Program-made: the position numbers and the translations under genes
The notes under the pieces: generated by a model
The model's input: the letters and a program-made list of their open reading frames with translations, nothing else
The model's database searches: none
Told to the model about the DNA's origin: nothing
Part shown: piece by piece, positions 48,617 to 56,433 of the stretch
Numbering within the stretch: the first letter of the stretch is position 1
How the letters are laid out: the number at the start of each line of letters is the position of its first letter
NCBI GenBank assembly: GCA_003134765.1
Contig: PLCM01000006.1
Location: 121,011 to 185,010 of the forward strand
Length of the DNA stretch: 64,000 bases
DNA from: Spartobacteria bacterium
GTDB lineage: Bacteria; Verrucomicrobiota; Verrucomicrobiia; Chthoniobacterales; UBA10450
Direction of reading: 5' to 3'

Positions 48617-49549
48617 CTAGAATAGCTCCGTTTGTCGCGGCGTGGGCGGAATCATTTGGCCCAACGCTTTTCGCATTCGCAACGCGGCGTGGGGTGCGTA
48701 ATCGAGCGCGTTATTATTGAAAACGACGTGCACTTCGGCTGCCTCTTTGCCGAGATTCACGGCCCGATCTGCGACTTCGCCGATTTCTTCATCGGTGTAA
48801 TCGTAATTGAAACGCGCCGCGACGGTCTTGCCGGTAGTGTAGGCGTGGGCGTTGCGGCCATGCAGCCGAAGATACGCCAGCTTCGCATTCGTGATCGCGT
48901 CCAAATCGGGTGGCATGATCGTAAAATGCGGTTCGGCGGGAGCATCCACCGAAACGAGCGTCGCAGCGTGACCGCGGAAATAATTTAAAGTCGGCTCAAG
49001 CTCGTCCCCCTCCACCCAGTTTCGGTTCCGAAGCTCGATCGCCAGGCGGTAATCAGCCAGCGCGCCTGACAGGTCGTCCAGTTCGTCCAATTCGTGTTTG
49101 CGCGGCGAAAACCCTGGTGACAATTGCAAAAGGAGCATGCCCAATTTCCCTTCTCGTCTCAGGATTTCGAGCGGCCGCCGGAATGCCTCGATCATGGCTG
49201 TCTCGATTTCAGAAGTCAGTTTCACCCGGCCCCTGGCGTCAGCCTCGGCGTTTTTCTGGAGGGCCGGCGGCAACAGTTTCAAGTTCGTGGAATGCCGGGA
49301 CAGCAATTGATGCAGCTTCACGTCGAAAACAAAATCAGCGGGGGTGTTCTGGCACCATCGCTCCACGAGCCGCGCGTCCGGCACGGAATAAAAGGTCGAG
49401 TTCACCTCGACCATCTCGAAATGCTGGGCGTACCACGCCAGCCGATCGCCGGCCGGCATTTTCTTCGGATACCAATGCTCGACAAATCCCGGGTCCGACC
49501 AGCTCGCCGTGCCGACGAGGATTTTCGATTTCGCTTTTTCCGTTTCCAC
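48617..49549 (-). CDS. DUF72 TIM-barrel protein
   Basis: A 310-residue protein of the DUF72 (YecE-like) family. The N-terminal ILVGTASWSDPGFVEHWYP and the segment FEMVEVNSTFYSVPDARLVERW are diagnostic. RLAIELRNRNWVEG and YLRLHGRN are later barrel elements, and the C-terminus has VVFNNNALDYAPHAALRM. Biochemical role is unknown. It heads a three-gene minus-strand run. Confidence 0.92.
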   Translation of the reverse strand: METEKAKSKILVGTASWSDPGFVEHWYPKKMPAGDRLAWYAQHFEMVEVNSTFYSVPDARLVERWCQNTPADFVFDVKLHQLLSRHSTNLKLLPPALQKNAEADARGRVKLTSEIETAMIEAFRRPLEILRREGKLGMLLLQLSPGFSPRKHELDELDDLSGALADYRLAIELRNRNWVEGDELEPTLNYFRGHAATLVSVDAPAEPHFTIMPPDLDAITNAKLAYLRLHGRNAHAYTTGKTVAARFNYDYTDEEIGEVADRAVNLGKEAAEVHVVFNNNALDYAPHAALRMRKALGQMIPPTPRQTELF

Positions 49550-49646
49550 GCCCCAATTCGATTCGGTTTCGCCGCGAAAGTAAATCGTCCTGCGCGGTTT
49601 TTGCAGTTGCGTTCGCGAATCGATCGGCCATAATTACGGTTCAAGA

Positions 49647-49723
49647 CGCGGGGTGGAGCAGCCTGGTAGCTCGTCAGGCTCATAACCTGAAGGCCGCGGG
49701 TTCAAATCCCGCCCCCGCAACCA
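49647..49723 (+). tRNA. Initiator tRNA-fMet (CAT)
   Basis: Acceptor CGCGGGG/CCCCGCA with the unpaired C1-A72 that marks an initiator tRNA, anticodon loop CTCATAA (CAT), T arm GCGGG-TTCAAAT-CCCGC, discriminator A and encoded CCA. Confidence 0.95.
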
Positions 49724-49737
49724 AATTTCCCCTCTTA

Positions 49738-49762
49738 GTAGGGCGAGACTCAGTCGAGCCGC
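49738..49762. repeat. Single arm of the ggtagggcgagactc family
   Basis: One arm (gtagggcgagactcagtcga) without its partner, 14 bases after tRNA-fMet. Confidence 0.75.
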
Positions 49763-49837
49763 CCCAAAGAAAACAGCGCTTGCCGAGGAAACCCGCGTGG
49801 GCAAGATATACGCCCCGTCAATCGGCGGGCACGACGA

Positions 49838-49912
49838 TCCAGAGTAGCTCAGTGGTAGAGCGGTCGGCTGTTAACCGATTGGTCGTAGGTTCGAATCCTA
49901 CCTCTGGAGCCA
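49838..49912 (+). tRNA. tRNA-Asn (GTT)
   Basis: Acceptor TCCAGAG/CTCTGGA, anticodon stem with loop CTGTTAA (anticodon GTT), T arm GTAGG-TTCGAAT-CCTAC, discriminator G and encoded CCA (49910-49912). Confidence 0.95.
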
Positions 49913-49925
49913 TTCCAGAAAACTC

Positions 49926-50195
49926 ATGATCACCGACCCCCCATGTTGGTACGTCTACGTCCTGCGGAATCCTGACGGGAAACTCTATATCGGCCAGACT
50001 CGAAATCTCTTGCATCGCATCCACGAGCACAACGATCCCAAATACACACTGACCCGAACGACAAAACGATTTCGCGGACCATGGGAACTGGTCCATTCCG
50101 AAACCGTTGCTTCGCTCTCGGCGGCTCTTGTTCGAGAGAAGGCCCTCAAATCTGGTCAGGGCAGAGCTTGGCTGAAAGAGTTCCTCGGCTGTTAA
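49926..50195 (+). CDS. GIY-YIG nuclease-domain protein in tRNA-Asn cassette
   Basis: An 89-residue GIY-YIG protein: WYVYVLRNPDGKLYIGQTRN contains both motifs, NLLHRIHEHND is the Arg helix, and the Glu in ALVREKALKSGQGRAW lies in the catalytic position. It starts 13 bases after the CCA of tRNA-Asn, with no clear ribosome-binding site. Its stop codon TAA is part of tcggctgttaa (50185-50195), an exact copy of the tRNA-Asn anticodon region (49864-49874). The hairpin and tRNA 3' remnant that follow match the plan of the tRNA-Pro cassette. Sequence identity to the other GIY-YIG protein is low outside the motifs. Confidence 0.88.
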   Translation: MITDPPCWYVYVLRNPDGKLYIGQTRNLLHRIHEHNDPKYTLTRTTKRFRGPWELVHSETVASLSAALVREKALKSGQGRAWLKEFLGC

Positions 50196-50238
50196 TCCGC
50201 CTCAGGCGGATCGTAGGTTCGAATCCTACCTCTGGGGC
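50185..50238 (+). pseudogene. tRNA-Asn remnant interrupted by a hairpin
   Basis: tcggctgttaa matches the tRNA anticodon region, then TCCGCC-TCA-GGCGGA (50196-50210) replaces the 3' anticodon stem and variable loop. The next 25 bases (50211-50235) are identical to tRNA-Asn 49883-49907. The end reads ggca, so CCA is not kept. Not a functional tRNA. Confidence 0.92.
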
Positions 50239-50400
50239 AGTTCTTTCGTTAGGGTCTCGATGCGCTCGCTCAACTCTTTTGTAAGCTCGGTCAGCTCATT
50301 GTTTTGATTCATCAACTCAAGTAAACGCGCGGTCTGTTCCGCGCATGACCTGCTCCTAACGAATCTTTTCCTATCTGTCGAGTTCCGGGGCAGCGCCCGA
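50226..50400 (-). pseudogene. Fragment encoding a coiled coil, ending inside the tRNA-Asn remnant
   Basis: The minus-strand frame encodes CAEQTARLLELMNQNNELTE then LTKELSERIETLTKELPQR, a heptad-like helix resembling the C-terminal tail of small membrane proteins. Its last three residues and stop come from the antisense of the tRNA remnant. No matching N-terminal domain is upstream: further upstream the frame is antisense to the porin gene. It is probably the 3' end of a gene broken by the insertion or island boundary. Identity unknown. Confidence 0.35.
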
Positions 50401-50442
50401 AGTTGAATCATTGCGGTTACCTCATACAATCCGGGGTCATAT

Positions 50443-51948
50443 ATGAAACTCGCCGCGCCATTGCCGACATCAACATCAAATACAACCGACCAGGCGTACG
50501 GCATTCGGCTTGGCGGGAGCAGATCGCTGCAGCGGATTGAGTTAATATCGGTCGCAGTAAAATCTGTGTTCCTTACCCTCACGATCTGCGTATCCATCTC
50601 AACGGCCATGGCACAAGATTCCGTGGCGAATGTTCTATTCGAAACCTCGCCATATGGTTTCATCAGGAAAAGCGTCGAAGACGATAAGGCAAACGAAAGC
50701 GAAGAACGCTCAGAACATCAGAACTGGCTTTTTCACATGCAATCCACTGAGATAGCTCAGGGCCAGTCTGGATTTCATTCACCTTACGCTGGAACTAACA
50801 GTCTGAGACCCGACGACACATTGAAACAATCGTCATCTATTGACATTTATCTCGGCGCTCATCTTTGGCCGGGCGGTGAAATTTACCTTAACGCCGAATA
50901 CTACCAGGGATTTGGTTTAAGCGACACTCGTGGAATCGCCGCGTTCCCCAATGCGGAGAACTACAAGCTCGGCCAAAAAATCGGGGACATTTTTAATGCA
51001 CACCTATTCGTTCGGCAAACATTCGGTCTCGGAGGGGAACAGGAAGAACTCGCGAGCGACCAATTACAACTGGCCGAACGAGTCGATATCTCGCGACTAA
51101 CGTTTACGGCCGGCCGCTTAAGCGTAGGCGATCAGTTTGACACAAATGCTTATGCGCATAGTGCGCGCACGCAGTTCCTTAATTGGGTGCTTAATGACAA
51201 CGGCGCTTTCGATTACAGTGCCGATTCCCTCGGGGTCATTGAAGGCGCCACTGTTGAGTTCAACCAAAAAACCTGGGCCTTGCGCTATGGCTGGTTTGAT
51301 GTGCCACGCGTATCGAATGGGCTAGCCAAGGACGGACATTTTCTGAAAGCCTGGCAGCAAATGATGGAGTTCGAACAACGTTATTCCGTCGGCGAACATT
51401 CAGGAAAGGTCCGACTGCTTGGCTGGCTCGAGCATGCGCACATGGGAAATTATCGTGAAACACTCAACGATCCTTCTTTGATGGAGGACATCACGCGCAC
51501 GCGCCGATATCGGTATCAGTACGGATTTGCCTTGAACGTCGAACAGGAAATCACGAAAGACCTGGGTGCATTCCTTCGTGCAAGCTGGCGCGATGGGCAA
51601 GAAGAGGTATGGCAATTTACCGATATTGATCGAAGTCTCTCCGGCGGTTTCCAGCTCAAAGGAAGGTCTTGGAATCGCCCGGGCGACACCGTGGGTCTCG
51701 CCGGGATCATTGATGGCATTAGTTCGGCGCATCGCGATTTCCTGGCAGCGGGCGGACTTGGAGTCACGATCGGAGACGGAAAATTACCTAATTACGAACC
51801 TGAAGAAATTGTGGAAATGTACTATGATGTCGAGATCATCAAGAGCCTACATCTGGCGATCGACTATCAGTTTGTGGCAAACCCCGCCTACAATGCGGAC
51901 CGCGGTCCGGTGAATATTTTTGCGAGTCGACTTCATTTTCAGTTCTGA
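50443..51948 (+). CDS. Carbohydrate-selective porin, OprB-like
   Basis: About 501 residues from the ATG at 50443. A signal-like stretch VFLTLTICVSISTAMAQ lies some 40 residues in, so the true start may be further downstream or the n-region is long. The body is a beta-barrel porin: LGAHLWPGGEIYLNAEYYQG, FTAGRLSVGDQFDTN and AYNADRGPVNIFASRLHFQF at the C-terminus, ending in Phe. It is the first gene of the lower-GC segment. OprB porins take up sugars, but the role next to an efflux operon is uncertain. Confidence 0.78.
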   Translation: MKLAAPLPTSTSNTTDQAYGIRLGGSRSLQRIELISVAVKSVFLTLTICVSISTAMAQDSVANVLFETSPYGFIRKSVEDDKANESEERSEHQNWLFHMQSTEIAQGQSGFHSPYAGTNSLRPDDTLKQSSSIDIYLGAHLWPGGEIYLNAEYYQGFGLSDTRGIAAFPNAENYKLGQKIGDIFNAHLFVRQTFGLGGEQEELASDQLQLAERVDISRLTFTAGRLSVGDQFDTNAYAHSARTQFLNWVLNDNGAFDYSADSLGVIEGATVEFNQKTWALRYGWFDVPRVSNGLAKDGHFLKAWQQMMEFEQRYSVGEHSGKVRLLGWLEHAHMGNYRETLNDPSLMEDITRTRRYRYQYGFALNVEQEITKDLGAFLRASWRDGQEEVWQFTDIDRSLSGGFQLKGRSWNRPGDTVGLAGIIDGISSAHRDFLAAGGLGVTIGDGKLPNYEPEEIVEMYYDVEIIKSLHLAIDYQFVANPAYNADRGPVNIFASRLHFQF

Positions 51949-51965
51949 AAGCATATCTTTGCACA

Positions 51966-53090
51966 GTGACTGAAGCACAGGCGTCCTCAAAAAAAGCAGA
52001 ATCCCCTGCTACCAAGACCGGGTCCGCGGTATTGCTTGGTTTCTTGCAGAATCGGTCGCGACCGTGGTTGATCGTGATGAGCTTTGTCCTGCTCGTCATC
52101 GTCGGAGTTGCGGATTACCTCACGGGATTCGAACGCTCGTTGCTGGTGTTCTATTTGCTGCCGGTGTCACTCGCGGGATGGTTTGTGAGCTGGCGGTTTG
52201 CAATAATCATTTGCCTGCTGGGTGTTGCCATGTGGATTGGCGGCGACATTGCCGCCGGCGCCGTTTACTCGAGCTCGTTCGTGCCATTCTGGAACGCGAC
52301 CATGGCGGTTGCTTTTTTTCTGGTCGTGATTTGGTTGCTCCAAAAATTGCGCTCGTTGCTGGAAGAGTTGGAAGATCGAATCCGGCAACGGACGGCAGCG
52401 TTGCGCCAAGAAGTGAAGGCCCGCGAACGACTGGAGAAAGAGGTGACAGAAGCGGCGGAGCGGGAGAGCCAGCGGATTGGCCACGAGCTCCACGATAGTT
52501 TGTGCCAACATCTCGCCGGCACGTCGCTCGCCTTACAGGTCCTTAGCGGCAAGTTGGAAAATGCATCGATGCCACTCGAGCGGGAAGCCCAAAAGGCAGT
52601 TGAACTCGTCGAAGACGCGATTGATCTGACCCGGAGTATCGCGAAGGGCTTGTTCCCTTTGGAATTGGAAGGACAGGGTTTGCCAGCGGCCCTCATGGAA
52701 CTTTCCCGCACAGTCGAGAAACGGCACCACGTAATTTGCGAATTCAAATGCGCTTCACCCGTGCGTTTGCCGGAAGCGACAGTTGCAACGCATCTTTATC
52801 GTATTACCCAGGAAGCCGTGACGAATGCGATTAAGCATGGGCATGTGAGCCGCATTGTCATCGAACTTTCGGTGGCCGGTCCCGGCCTAACGTTGTCGAT
52901 CAAAGATGACGGAATTGGCTTGCCTGAGAGCCGGCCGGAGAATCGCGGCCTCGGCCTTCGAATTATGTCCAGTCGCTCCGGAATGATCGGAGGGACGCTT
53001 TCGGTTAGCAGCAATCCTGCGGGGGGAACGCTCGTAACATGTCAATTGCCAGTGGCGGACGGAACGACGAAAGAGTGCGAAATATCGTGA
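51966..53090 (+). CDS. Sensor histidine kinase, NarL-partner type
   Basis: A 374-residue membrane kinase starting at GTG, 17 bases after the porin. Four helices span about residues 35-125 (SFVLLVIVGVADYL to AVAFFLVVIWLL). A short coiled coil follows, then a HisKA_3 domain with phospho-acceptor His in RIGHELHDSLCQHLAG and a HATPase domain with ITQEAVTNAIKHG and IKDDGIGLPES. There is no periplasmic sensor domain of note, so sensing is probably within the membrane. The stop overlaps the next start as GTGA. Confidence 0.9.
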   Translation: MTEAQASSKKAESPATKTGSAVLLGFLQNRSRPWLIVMSFVLLVIVGVADYLTGFERSLLVFYLLPVSLAGWFVSWRFAIIICLLGVAMWIGGDIAAGAVYSSSFVPFWNATMAVAFFLVVIWLLQKLRSLLEELEDRIRQRTAALRQEVKARERLEKEVTEAAERESQRIGHELHDSLCQHLAGTSLALQVLSGKLENASMPLEREAQKAVELVEDAIDLTRSIAKGLFPLELEGQGLPAALMELSRTVEKRHHVICEFKCASPVRLPEATVATHLYRITQEAVTNAIKHGHVSRIVIELSVAGPGLTLSIKDDGIGLPESRPENRGLGLRIMSSRSGMIGGTLSVSSNPAGGTLVTCQLPVADGTTKECEIS

Positions 53091-53776
53091 GTGTAGCAAT
53101 CTCCAAAACAGACAAATCACGACGCCGGATCTTCCTGGTGGACGATCATCCGCTGGTGCGAGAGTGGCTTACGACGTTGATCAATCAGCAAAAAGATCTC
53201 GTTGTATGTGGTGAAGCGGAGAACGCGGCGCAAGCGCTGACAGGAATCGCGGCGACGGTGCCGAATCTGGCCATTGTGGATATCTCGCTCAACGCCGCAT
53301 CGGGCCTCGAATTGATAAAGGATCTTCGTCTTCAGTATCCAGCCGTTGCGCCGCTGGTATTATCAATGCACGAAGAAGAACTCTACGCTGAACGCGCCAT
53401 GCGAGCCGGCGCGCGCGGTTACGTAAGAAAAAGGCAAACGAGCAAACATATTCTCGCGGCGATTCGTCGGGTCCTCGAAGGAGGTATTTATGTCAGCGAA
53501 AAACTTTCGAATTCAATGGCGTTGAAGTTTCTCAAAGGACAGGAGGGCGTCGGCCTCGCCTGTTCGCGCGTCGAACAACTAAGCGATCGCGAGTTACAAG
53601 TGTTCCAGCTTTTGGGGCAAGGAAGGTCAACATCAGAGATTGCCAGCGAACTCAGCCTCAGTCTGAAAACAGTCCAGGCGTATTGCGTGCGCGCGAAGGA
53701 GAAGTTAGGCCTGGCCACGGCAGCGGAATTGGTGCGCAAGGCCATTCTTTGGGAAGAGAGCGCGCATATGAGGTAA
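53087..53776 (+). CDS. Response regulator, NarL/FixJ (LuxR) family
   Basis: A 229-residue regulator. Receiver domain: FLVDDHPLVREW acidic pair, phospho-acceptor Asp in LAIVDISL, and Lys in YVRKRQTSKH. C-terminal LuxR-type HTH: LSDRELQVFQLLGQGRSTSE. It starts at GTG overlapping the kinase stop by 4 bases, so the pair is cotranslated and forms one two-component system. Position suggests that it controls the downstream efflux genes or the porin; that is inference. Confidence 0.92.
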   Translation: MSVAISKTDKSRRRIFLVDDHPLVREWLTTLINQQKDLVVCGEAENAAQALTGIAATVPNLAIVDISLNAASGLELIKDLRLQYPAVAPLVLSMHEEELYAERAMRAGARGYVRKRQTSKHILAAIRRVLEGGIYVSEKLSNSMALKFLKGQEGVGLACSRVEQLSDRELQVFQLLGQGRSTSEIASELSLSLKTVQAYCVRAKEKLGLATAAELVRKAILWEESAHMR

Positions 53777-53857
53777 AGCCCACTTACCAGTAAGGCATCG
53801 CCTGTCACATAAGAACAGGCATCGCCCAATGGCTGCAGCGCACATCGCGGCTATCAT

Positions 53858-55204
53858 TTGTGCTCGTTTCCGAGCCGCGTGTGTCGAAATTTCATCATCA
53901 TCGTAACTGCTGCCGTCGCCGGTGTTTTCGGGGAGGCGACAGCCCTTTGTGCGCAACTCGTAAACTCGAGCATGCGCGCAGAAGGCTCTTTGGACGCTGC
54001 CACTTCAAAGCTCACGTTCCGCCGATTCATCGATGAGGTCGCGAGGTCAAATGTTGATCTCGCGGTCCAACGATACAACGTTTCGATCGCGGAGGCACAG
54101 CTTGTCGCCGCCCGGGTTTCGCCCAATCCGACTTTTAGCGCGGGCGGCACGCGCGACGTGAGTGGCAAGCAACAACCTGCCACCGAAAACGCGGCACTAA
54201 GCCAGACCATCGAGATCGGGGGTAAACGCCATTTCCGTGTCTCTGTCGCTACCAGGAACCTCCTCGCGTCCTCCGCAACAGTTGAAGATTTTTTCCGGAC
54301 CCTTCGAGGCGCGGCTGCCAGTGCCTACATCGATGCCGTGGCGAGCGAGATGATTGTGCAGCAAAAGCGCAAGGCCGTCGATTCCTTGCAAGGCCTCGCC
54401 GAGTTAAACCGAATCCGCTTCAAGGAGGGAGATATCGCGGAAGTAGATTACAATCAAGCGTCCGTCGATTCGCTTCAGGCACAAGGAGATCTTTCTTCCT
54501 CTGAGACGACTGCGAGCACCGCGCTTCTGGCCTTGGTTCAATTTCTCGGAAGACCCGGTTTGCCTTTGCCACATCCGGTCAGTGATCTAAGAATAAGCGG
54601 ACGCAATTTCAAACTCCCAGTTCTCCTCAAGAGCGCAATCCAAACGCGTCCCGACGTTGTCGCGGCGCGACATATCCATGAGTCCGCGCTTGCATCCATG
54701 GGTCTGACCCGCGCAAACCGCCTGCCCGATGTGACCTTCAACGCGGGTTTGCAGCAAAACGAAAGCGGCCGGAATCCGTTAAATCCGTCCCCTAATTTCA
54801 ATCTGCTGAGCGGTGGATTCTCAGTGCCGCTACCTATCTTTAACAGTTTTCGCGGCGAGTACCTCGCGGCCGCAAAGACCGCGCTTCAATCTGAAAAGAC
54901 GCTTCAGTCCGTCGAATTAAAGGCAGAGGTGGACATACGACAAAACTTCGAGCGCTATCGCTTGGCACAGACCCGGGCAGCGAAGTATGAGGGCGCAATT
55001 CTCGATCTTTCCGCAAAGGTGCTCGATGCGCGATTAGCCGCTTACAAAACCGGCAGTGCGACCTTGCTTGACGTGCTCATAGCGCAGAAAGCGGACACTG
55101 ATGTAAGACTCGCTGCGATCGACGCGCAAAGTGAACGAGCCAAGGCCTTGGTCGCGCTCGAACAAGCGGCCAACATTTGGGATGTGGACTTTTTGATCCG
55201 ATGA
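53858..55204 (+). CDS. Outer membrane efflux protein, CzcC/TolC-like
   Basis: A 448-residue TolC-family channel with signal sequence near the N-terminus (FIIIVTAAVAGVFGEATALCAQ). Two repeats of the coiled-coil hairpin are visible: NVDLAVQRYNVSIAEAQLVAA in the first half and VELKAEVDIRQNFERYRLAQ in the second. It forms the outer part of a tripartite pump. Its stop overlaps the start of the adaptor gene as ATGA. Confidence 0.88.
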   Translation: MCSFPSRVCRNFIIIVTAAVAGVFGEATALCAQLVNSSMRAEGSLDAATSKLTFRRFIDEVARSNVDLAVQRYNVSIAEAQLVAARVSPNPTFSAGGTRDVSGKQQPATENAALSQTIEIGGKRHFRVSVATRNLLASSATVEDFFRTLRGAAASAYIDAVASEMIVQQKRKAVDSLQGLAELNRIRFKEGDIAEVDYNQASVDSLQAQGDLSSSETTASTALLALVQFLGRPGLPLPHPVSDLRISGRNFKLPVLLKSAIQTRPDVVAARHIHESALASMGLTRANRLPDVTFNAGLQQNESGRNPLNPSPNFNLLSGGFSVPLPIFNSFRGEYLAAAKTALQSEKTLQSVELKAEVDIRQNFERYRLAQTRAAKYEGAILDLSAKVLDARLAAYKTGSATLLDVLIAQKADTDVRLAAIDAQSERAKALVALEQAANIWDVDFLIR

Positions 55205-56433
55205 GAGCGCGCGACATTCTGAATACTTTACAGGGCCGCGCAACGATCGGGATCGGCTTGTTCCTTGCCGTTCTTTACCTCTCTGGTTGCAGCAAAAAGT
55301 CAACAATGGAAACAGGGCCAGTCGAGCCGGCGCACGTCACATTCAAAACCGTAGAATTTCCGAAAGGGAGCCCGCAGCTAAACGCGATTCGTACGATCGA
55401 GGCAAAGCCGTTTTACCAGGCGGAGCAAAGCTTCACCGGCCAGTTGGTTTGGAACGAAGACTGGACCAATCGCGTTTTCTCGCCCGTTGCCGGGCGCATC
55501 GAATCGATTGTCGCCGAGATCGGGAAGAAGGTGAAAAAAGGTGATGACCTTGCGTTAATGCGATCGCCTGATTACGGCCAGGCGCAGGCGGATTATCGTA
55601 AGGCCGCCAGTGATCTCGCGCAGGCTGAAAAGACTTTGGCCCGTGTGAAAGCACTTCGCGAACACGGAGCTGCGGCGATCAAGGACGTCGAAAGCGGACA
55701 AGCCGACTACGACCGTGCGCTCTCTGAGAAGCAACGGGCGGAACTGCGCCTCCAGTTACTCGGATCAGTCGGCGGCGACTTTAGCGATCTTTACCACGTG
55801 ATCGCGCCAATCGCAGGCATCGTTGTCGATCGGAATGTGAACGTCGGACAGGAAGTCCGCTCCGACATCGTGCTCGCGGGCAGTCCCCAGCTAGTCGTCC
55901 CGATGTTTACTATCACCGATCCGAGCAAGCTTTGGGTGCAGCTAGATGTGCCGGAGCGAGAGATCAGCAAGTTACAACCCGGGCAACCTATAGAAGTGCG
56001 TAGCTCTGCTTACCCGGAACGTGTTTTCGAAGGACACGTCGATCTTGTGGGCGCATCACTTGATCCGCAAACACGGGTCATTCACGCGCGTGGGAACATC
56101 GATAATTCCGAGGGACTACTAAAGGCTGCAATGTATGTGACGGTAAACGTAAAGGAGCTCTTAGCTTCGAACGCAGAAGTGGTGCTGCCATCCCGTGCAG
56201 TTTTTTTTCTGGACGGGAAATACTTCGTTTTCCTCGAAACCGGTCCATGGAAATACGAGAAGCGAGAAGTCGTAGTTAGCCGCGAAGCCCCGGGAGGAAT
56301 GGTCATTGTCGGCGCCAGCACCCTACGAGCCGGAGATCGTGTCGTCAGCGAAGGGAATCTCCTTCTAAACGAAATGCTGTCGGACGAGCAGTCCGAGCCG
56401 AGTTCTACTCCAGTCATGGTTAAGTCATCATGA
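55201..56433 (+). CDS. RND efflux periplasmic adaptor, CzcB/CusB-like lipoprotein
   Basis: A 410-residue membrane-fusion protein. The ATG at 55201 overlaps the previous stop and gives a lipobox (FLAVLYLSGC). Order: lipoyl half-domain (VFSPVAGRIESIVAEIGKKV), helical hairpin (YRKAASDLAQAEKTLARVKA), second lipoyl half (IAPIAGIVVDRNVNVGQEV), then beta-barrel and membrane-proximal domains. No His-rich metal-binding extension is seen. Its stop overlaps the RND gene by ATGA, so all three efflux genes are translationally chained. Confidence 0.9.
   Translation: MRARDILNTLQGRATIGIGLFLAVLYLSGCSKKSTMETGPVEPAHVTFKTVEFPKGSPQLNAIRTIEAKPFYQAEQSFTGQLVWNEDWTNRVFSPVAGRIESIVAEIGKKVKKGDDLALMRSPDYGQAQADYRKAASDLAQAEKTLARVKALREHGAAAIKDVESGQADYDRALSEKQRAELRLQLLGSVGGDFSDLYHVIAPIAGIVVDRNVNVGQEVRSDIVLAGSPQLVVPMFTITDPSKLWVQLDVPEREISKLQPGQPIEVRSSAYPERVFEGHVDLVGASLDPQTRVIHARGNIDNSEGLLKAAMYVTVNVKELLASNAEVVLPSRAVFFLDGKYFVFLETGPWKYEKREVVVSREAPGGMVIVGASTLRAGDRVVSEGNLLLNEMLSDEQSEPSSTPVMVKSS

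Noticed and set aside
49926..50284. Read-through of the tRNA-Asn remnant as a protein tail in another frame
   Set aside because: The GIY-YIG frame stops at 50195; the frame with RLRRIVGSNPTSGA is a translated hairpin and tRNA.
50401..50663. Upstream part of the minus-strand coiled-coil ORF
   Set aside because: It runs antisense through the porin start and has no protein-like features.
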